DNA from: Gigaspora margarita
Lineage: Eukaryota; Glomeromycota; Glomeromycetes; Diversisporales; Gigasporaceae
Direction: 5' to 3'
Assembly (NCBI GenBank): GCA_009809945.1
Contig: WTPW01000557.1
Coordinates: forward strand, 190,310 to 254,309
Length of the DNA stretch: 64,000 nucleotides
The notes under the pieces: model-generated
Told to the model about the DNA's origin: nothing
Seen by the model: the letters and a program-made list of their open reading frames with translations, nothing else
The model's database searches: none
Translations under genes and position numbers: made by a program
Part shown: in pieces, positions 59,950 through 64,000 of the stretch
Layout of the letters: the number at the start of each line of letters is the position of its first letter
Position numbering within the stretch: the stretch's first letter is position 1

Positions 59950-60781
59950 TTAGGTTAAATGCTAATTATTATTTTTTAACCCTTTTTCCTTTCTTTTAGT
60001 ATTTATTTTTCTTTTTTTTGGGTTGGGCCTCCTCTTTTGGTTCTTTAGTATTTTGTTAAGTTTTATCATTAACTGAATATGTAGGTTTTCATCATTGTTC
60101 TCATTATTAGGTTGCATCTTGTCACTCTAATAATCTTTAACTGTGGTATGATATTTTTTCATTACAATCTTGATTAATTTTAATATCTGTATCAAGAGTA
60201 TTTTTTAATGTTTCATATGATCCAAATGGTTTTTGTGACTTTTGTATAACAATAGATTCAATATCATCTTCAGCATTTCAATTGTTGATAGAGCACTTGC
60301 TGTTGTTGATAACAAGCTATCAAATTGATTAATATTGATTGAAGTTTTTTGATAATTAATATCAGTAGTTTCAATTATCATTTTGCTAGACTTTGAAAAT
60401 TTAAAAAGCCTGATATCACATAGTTTGACTGTAGTTTAATATTAGAGCCTGAATTATCTAGATATTTAAGTCTGTGTGATTGGTAAAGATAAATAATTGT
60501 CATATCCATTTTAACATTAAATTTACTCATGACCAGATTATATTTAACTGTGTTTGCACTAAATAAATAAATTCTTCATCCTGCTTTGGCTCATAATTAA
60601 CAACTACAGAGTATATACAATGAGGGATGGTTATAGGAACATCACTCGTATCAAATACACAATTGGGGTTTTTATTATCAACAATGTTCGCATGTGCTAT
60701 AGTGAAGCATGGTTCAGAATCTTCAATAATATATTTACCCAAGATTAATGATACTTGACACAATGATTTTTGTGATGACAC
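59950..60781 (-). pseudogene. Gene relic with several frame changes, family unknown
   Basis: Minus-strand coding-like pieces in succession: CVFDTSDVPITIPHCIYSVV and NYEPKQDEEFIYLVQTQL (60781-60530); then, in another frame, MSKFNVKMDMTIIYLYQSHR and SNIKLQSNYVISGF (about 60535-60380); then SININQFDSLLSTTASALST and KPFGSYETLKNTLDTD (to about 60160); finally a Lys-rich end near 59990. It runs up to the word array at 60783. I do not recognise a domain. Probably a decayed member of a multicopy fungal family. Confidence 0.45.
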
Positions 60782-60782
60782 A

Positions 60783-60950
60783 TGGGTTTAGTTTGGGGTT
60801 TGTCTGATAAAACCCCCTGATGATTAATGAAACCACTGACACTGATAAAACCCTGATCTTGATGAAACCCTAGACGCTTGACAAACCCTCTGACACTTGA
60901 CAAAACCTCTGACACTTGACAAAACTCTGACGCAATTACATTGAATCTAA
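60783..60950. repeat. GACAAAACCCT word array
   Basis: About seven degenerate units of CTGACACTTGACAAAACCTC type, preceded by GGGTTTAGTTTGGGGTTTGT in the opposite sense. It resembles the subterminal arrays of the hAT-type elements in this window, but no paired end or duplication was found. Confidence 0.5.
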
Positions 60951-60973
60951 GCAGATGATTTTTTATTGCCTAG

Positions 60974-61498
60974 TGTTGGAGGTAGAAATAGATTTCGGTC
61001 AGAACCACGTGATGCTAGAGTTCCCATGAAGGTACTGTGATCACCTACTGATCACTTGTTAGAAAACCAGTTCTGCGCACAGCCCATCGATTGAATGAAA
61101 TCGACTAAATTGGAAAGAACATTAAATGCAAGATCGAAAGAATATTCGATATGGCGTGATTATGCCATTCAATAAAGAAAATTATGAGATAGAAGATAAA
61201 AATTAAAAATCCTATTTGAATTAGAATAGTATAAAAAGATCATGTAATTTACTATTCCACTGCATAAGTTTTGATTCTTTTTGTTAGATCTTGTTTTGTA
61301 AATAAAGAAACCAATCTTGGTTTTCTTTGTCCCTTGTTTATAAAATAAACTGTCCTATGTGCTCACCTTATACCCGATATGCCTTAGCCTTGCCAAATTG
61401 TACCGCCTCTCACATTGGATATATTGTGAGATATTCTTTGGTCTTGGTGGTTGGTGGTTGTTGCCCCGTGATGTCAGCCCAGATTTCTGCCTCTAACA
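60974..61498. repeat. Solo-LTR-like segment
   Basis: About 525 bases beginning TGTTGGAGGTAGAAAT and ending ATTTCTGCCTCTAACA, so the ends are inverted (TGTTGGAGG / TGTTAGAGG) as in LTRs. A TATAAAAAG lies at 61231 and AATAAAG at 61301, consistent with promoter and polyadenylation sites of a + strand LTR. No flanking 5-bp duplication and no second copy in the window, so the call is tentative. Confidence 0.5.
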
Positions 61499-62259
61499 CC
61501 CGCAAACATCAAGAATCATCCCAATGCATGATTTTTTGATTTATCAAAAATAATACTAATGCTATAAAGATCTGCTATTTTCTTTGTAACCTAAAACTAT
61601 ACAATAACAGGGCATAGAATTGAACTTCTGTTCACATGATTTTTTGATATAAGCTGACCAATTAAAAACAGAATTGGTTGTAATGTAAAGAAAATCAAAA
61701 CAAACGTTTGCTTCACAAAGAAACTGTTAATCATAAAATTTTGACTGAAAATCACTTTTATGTTCCAATAAAAATTTTCTTAGTACAATTTTGCTATACT
61801 ATAGCTCTTCTAACCTTTACCCAAACCCAAACCCAAACAAAAATATAAATTAATTTTTTTGTTTAACTACTATTGCATTTGATGATCCTATACCCTATCA
61901 ATTTTATATCCTTAATATCTTTAATTTGTATTGAGGTTTTAATAACTTACTAGGTATTTAATTCACTTGCTAAGGGTTTCATACACTCGCTAAGAGTCTA
62001 TAACCTCGTTAAGGTTAAAAACATCCAACTATGCCACAAACTATACCAAAATAAAAAATCTAAAAAATACATAATAATAAAATACTATGTTACTGCTAAT
62101 TCGTAGAACACCTATTGAATATATTCGGGTGATTGTTGCAAATTATTGGGCAATATTGGATCGAAATGTCAAAAAGATAGAATCTGAGTAGTTATAATAA
62201 TAAACAAAAAATTAACTTTACATGGACTAATTTCCAATATGAAAGAAATGAATAATAAT
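61499..62259. other. No gene seen
   Basis: AT-rich, non-coding. A CTAACCTTTACCCAAACCC word run lies near 61810. Confidence 0.5.
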
Positions 62260-62267
62260 CCTATGCT

Positions 62268-62446
62268 AGGACCCAAAAATATATATAGATAGGTCAGGTA
62301 TTAGTTTGCTTATTTTTGAATATTTTATACAGATCTTTTCTATTTTTAGTAATTTTTTTGCTTTTTTTAAGGTTTTTTCTGCAGATCTTTCTATTTTTAG
62401 TAATTTTATAATTAACCTGACCTATCTATGTATATTTTGGGGTCCT
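62268..62446. mobile_element. hAT-type MITE (AGGACCC, GATAGGTCAGGT arms)
   Basis: A perfect 8-bp duplication CCTATGCT (62260-62267, 62447-62454). Ends are AGGACCCAAAAATATATATA and (complement) AGGACCCCAAAATATACATA, both followed by GATAGGTCAGGT. 179 bases; the interior has a repeated CAGATCTTTTCTATTTTTAG-like unit. Confidence 0.85.
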
Positions 62447-62454
62447 CCTATGCT

Positions 62455-62886
62455 TCATCAAAATCATTATGGGTTTTGTTATTTATTATGAGTTTTGCTA
62501 TGCGTTATTAGTTTCCTCATGTATCATAGGTTTCATCACTATTTCATCATACATCATTGCGTCAATTTGAAATTGCCTGATGAAATAGTTTCGTCATGCA
62601 TCAATGATGCAGGTTGCATCATGCACCAGGCATCATTACTCAAAATAATATATTATCTCCACTTGCAAATGTCCAATATAGTTAGTTTGTAGGAAAGAAA
62701 TATTTAATTTAATTGTTTGTAACAATTCTTTAGGTAGTTTGTGTTTAGCAAGTCCTTGAGAACATAAAGGACTGTTCTTTACAAAGATTACGACAACAAT
62801 TAATGAAGTGTGAGAAACCATTTTTTCGGACCTTGAAATGTTATATAATTTTAATAATTTTTATAATTGAAATTTATACCTTTATA
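62455..62886. other. No gene seen; CATCAT-rich words
   Basis: 62455-62640 is enriched in TCATCAT, TTCATCA and TGATGC words in both orientations, similar to a degenerate word array; no ends were identified. The rest is non-coding. Confidence 0.4.
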
Positions 62887-63380
62887 CACTGGCGATCATA
62901 AATAATGCAACAAAAAAAATTTTTGGTTTGATTGTATTATCTCACGTAATTTTGGGTATATCCTTTTATTTTTTTTATTTTACTCATAAATAATACAGTA
63001 TTCACGTATAAAAGTCTTAGAAAGTATTAATGAGGCAAATTTTTCTTGTGCACGAGCTTTATTCAAAATAAAGTATTGTATTACTTTTGCTCATTTTAAA
63101 CACAACACGAACATAAAACAAAAAAAAATTTTTTTTTACATATTAAAAAAATTTTTTTTTTCTACTTTAATATTTCATGCCCGCCACAATATGTTGTATC
63201 CACCTTGTGCCTTGATAGCTTCACAAACTTGTTCTGGCATTGGGTGGATTGGATGATACAGGTCCTCATTTTGATTTTTAACTAGCCCACCTAGATCTTG
63301 CATTAAGGATCTTTTTCACTTGAGATTTACCCAATATGTCTTCAAGCCAATAGTTAACCTTGACCTACAAATATTTAAAA
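62887..63380 (-). mobile_element. Tc1/mariner remnant, 3' part
   Basis: The sequence at 62887 (CACTGGCGATCATAAATAATG, preceded by TA) looks like a Tc1-type terminal repeat. On the minus strand, about 63285-63180 reads LYHPIHPMPEQVCEAIKAQG followed by GYNIL and a stop, the usual C-terminus of a Tc1 transposase (SMPRR...KG.. region). Upstream coding is unreadable. Confidence 0.65.
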
Positions 63381-64000
63381 GATTTGAGTTTAGAGGGTGG
63401 GGATGCCAATTAAAAATCTTTGTCTAATTATTTCTAAGCTAATGTTTTGTAACCGTCGTGTTATATTTGTCATCATTATCTTACTACAAAATTATTTTTT
63501 TAAATAGCCAATTCGTTTCTCTAATAGTATCTATAAAATATTAATAAAAAATCTGTTAGTTTAATTCAATATCCGTTACGTAATCAACTTTGTAAAGTTT
63601 ATTAATACTATGAAATATAATATAGTACTATATCCTTACAAACCTATTCCAAATCTTTAATGTAGAAGCAAATTAATAATTTCTCAAAGTGCTTTCTACC
63701 ATATAATTTACTATCAAACTCAAAAAACTTCAAACTTTAGCTTGTCAGACAAAATTATCTAGACTAGCACTTGGTAGACCAATTTTCATGAATTTAAGCC
63801 AACGTTTTTGTCAATATTCACATAGGTAAAGCTTTTTTTACTTGACCTCTAGTACCAAACCGTAGTTTCTATATGTAAAAAAAAAACCTAAATTATTAAG
63901 GGTAGGGTGAATGTAGATCATTTATCATATGATTTTAGTGGTACAATGAGATTTATATAGAAAGTAAAAATGTGCTACAAATAAAACTTTTTACAGTTGT
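63381..64000. other. No gene seen
   Basis: AT-rich, non-coding up to the window end; could include more of a decayed Tc1 element, but nothing readable. Confidence 0.4.

Noticed and set aside
61327-61539. 70-residue open frame
   Set aside because: It lies in the solo-LTR-like segment and shows no recognisable domain.

Overview
The window looks like an accessory, transposon-saturated region of an AT-rich fungal nuclear genome, most likely an arbuscular mycorrhizal fungus (Glomeromycotina). The reasons are the strong A+T bias, short GT-AG introns, a Sel1-repeat/tyrosine-kinase-like gene of the kind greatly expanded in that group, a BED-finger hAT transposase, and nested LINE, SINE, Ty3 and MITE copies. 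The assignment is inference from these families; no rRNA or other marker gene is present.

Layout. 0.6-12.2 kb: one long, decayed APE-type LINE on the + strand (long ORF1; ORF2 with endonuclease, reverse transcriptase, RNase H and a C-terminal Cys/His motif; poly(A) tail). Four hairpin MITEs have inserted into it. 13.2-16.1 kb: MITEs and degenerate repeats. 16.16-25.40 kb: a broken Ty3/gypsy fossil on the - strand with both LTRs and a 5-bp target duplication, split by two hAT-type insertions; one of these holds a SINE and a 343-base assembly gap. 25.7-32.2 kb: a second SINE, hAT MITEs, hairpins and nested MITEs. 32.8-33.3 kb: an unrecognised gene relic. 34.78-43.29 kb: an 8.5-kb hAT-type element with an 8-bp target duplication and word-repeat arrays inside both ends. 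It carries its own damaged transposase and, as cargo, a Sel1-repeat plus protein-kinase gene. 43.6-44.1 kb: a small two-exon gene for a secreted protein, the most intact host gene here. 44.57-47.08 kb: another hAT-type element, itself filled by a MITE, a small hAT and a 5'-truncated LINE. 47.5-64 kb: mostly non-coding, with large hairpin MITEs, a gene relic that keeps one frame through many stops (52.9-54.8 kb), two more relics (58.6-60.8 kb), a solo-LTR-like segment and a Tc1/mariner tail.

The main biological observation is the cargo-bearing hAT element: a transposon whose ends enclose a host-type signalling gene, a possible route for spreading Sel1/kinase genes. Ten hAT-type insertions with 8-bp duplications can be read directly. 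Several of them consist largely of arrays of one short self-complementary word inside the terminal repeats. A second observation is decay by substitution rather than indel: stops in LINE ORF2 sit mostly where tryptophan is expected, and the 52.9-54.8 kb relic keeps one frame over about 1.5 kb despite 24 stops. A third is technical: between 17.9 and 21.1 kb, poly(T) tracts recur in a constant 61-base register across unrelated elements, which looks like a data artefact.
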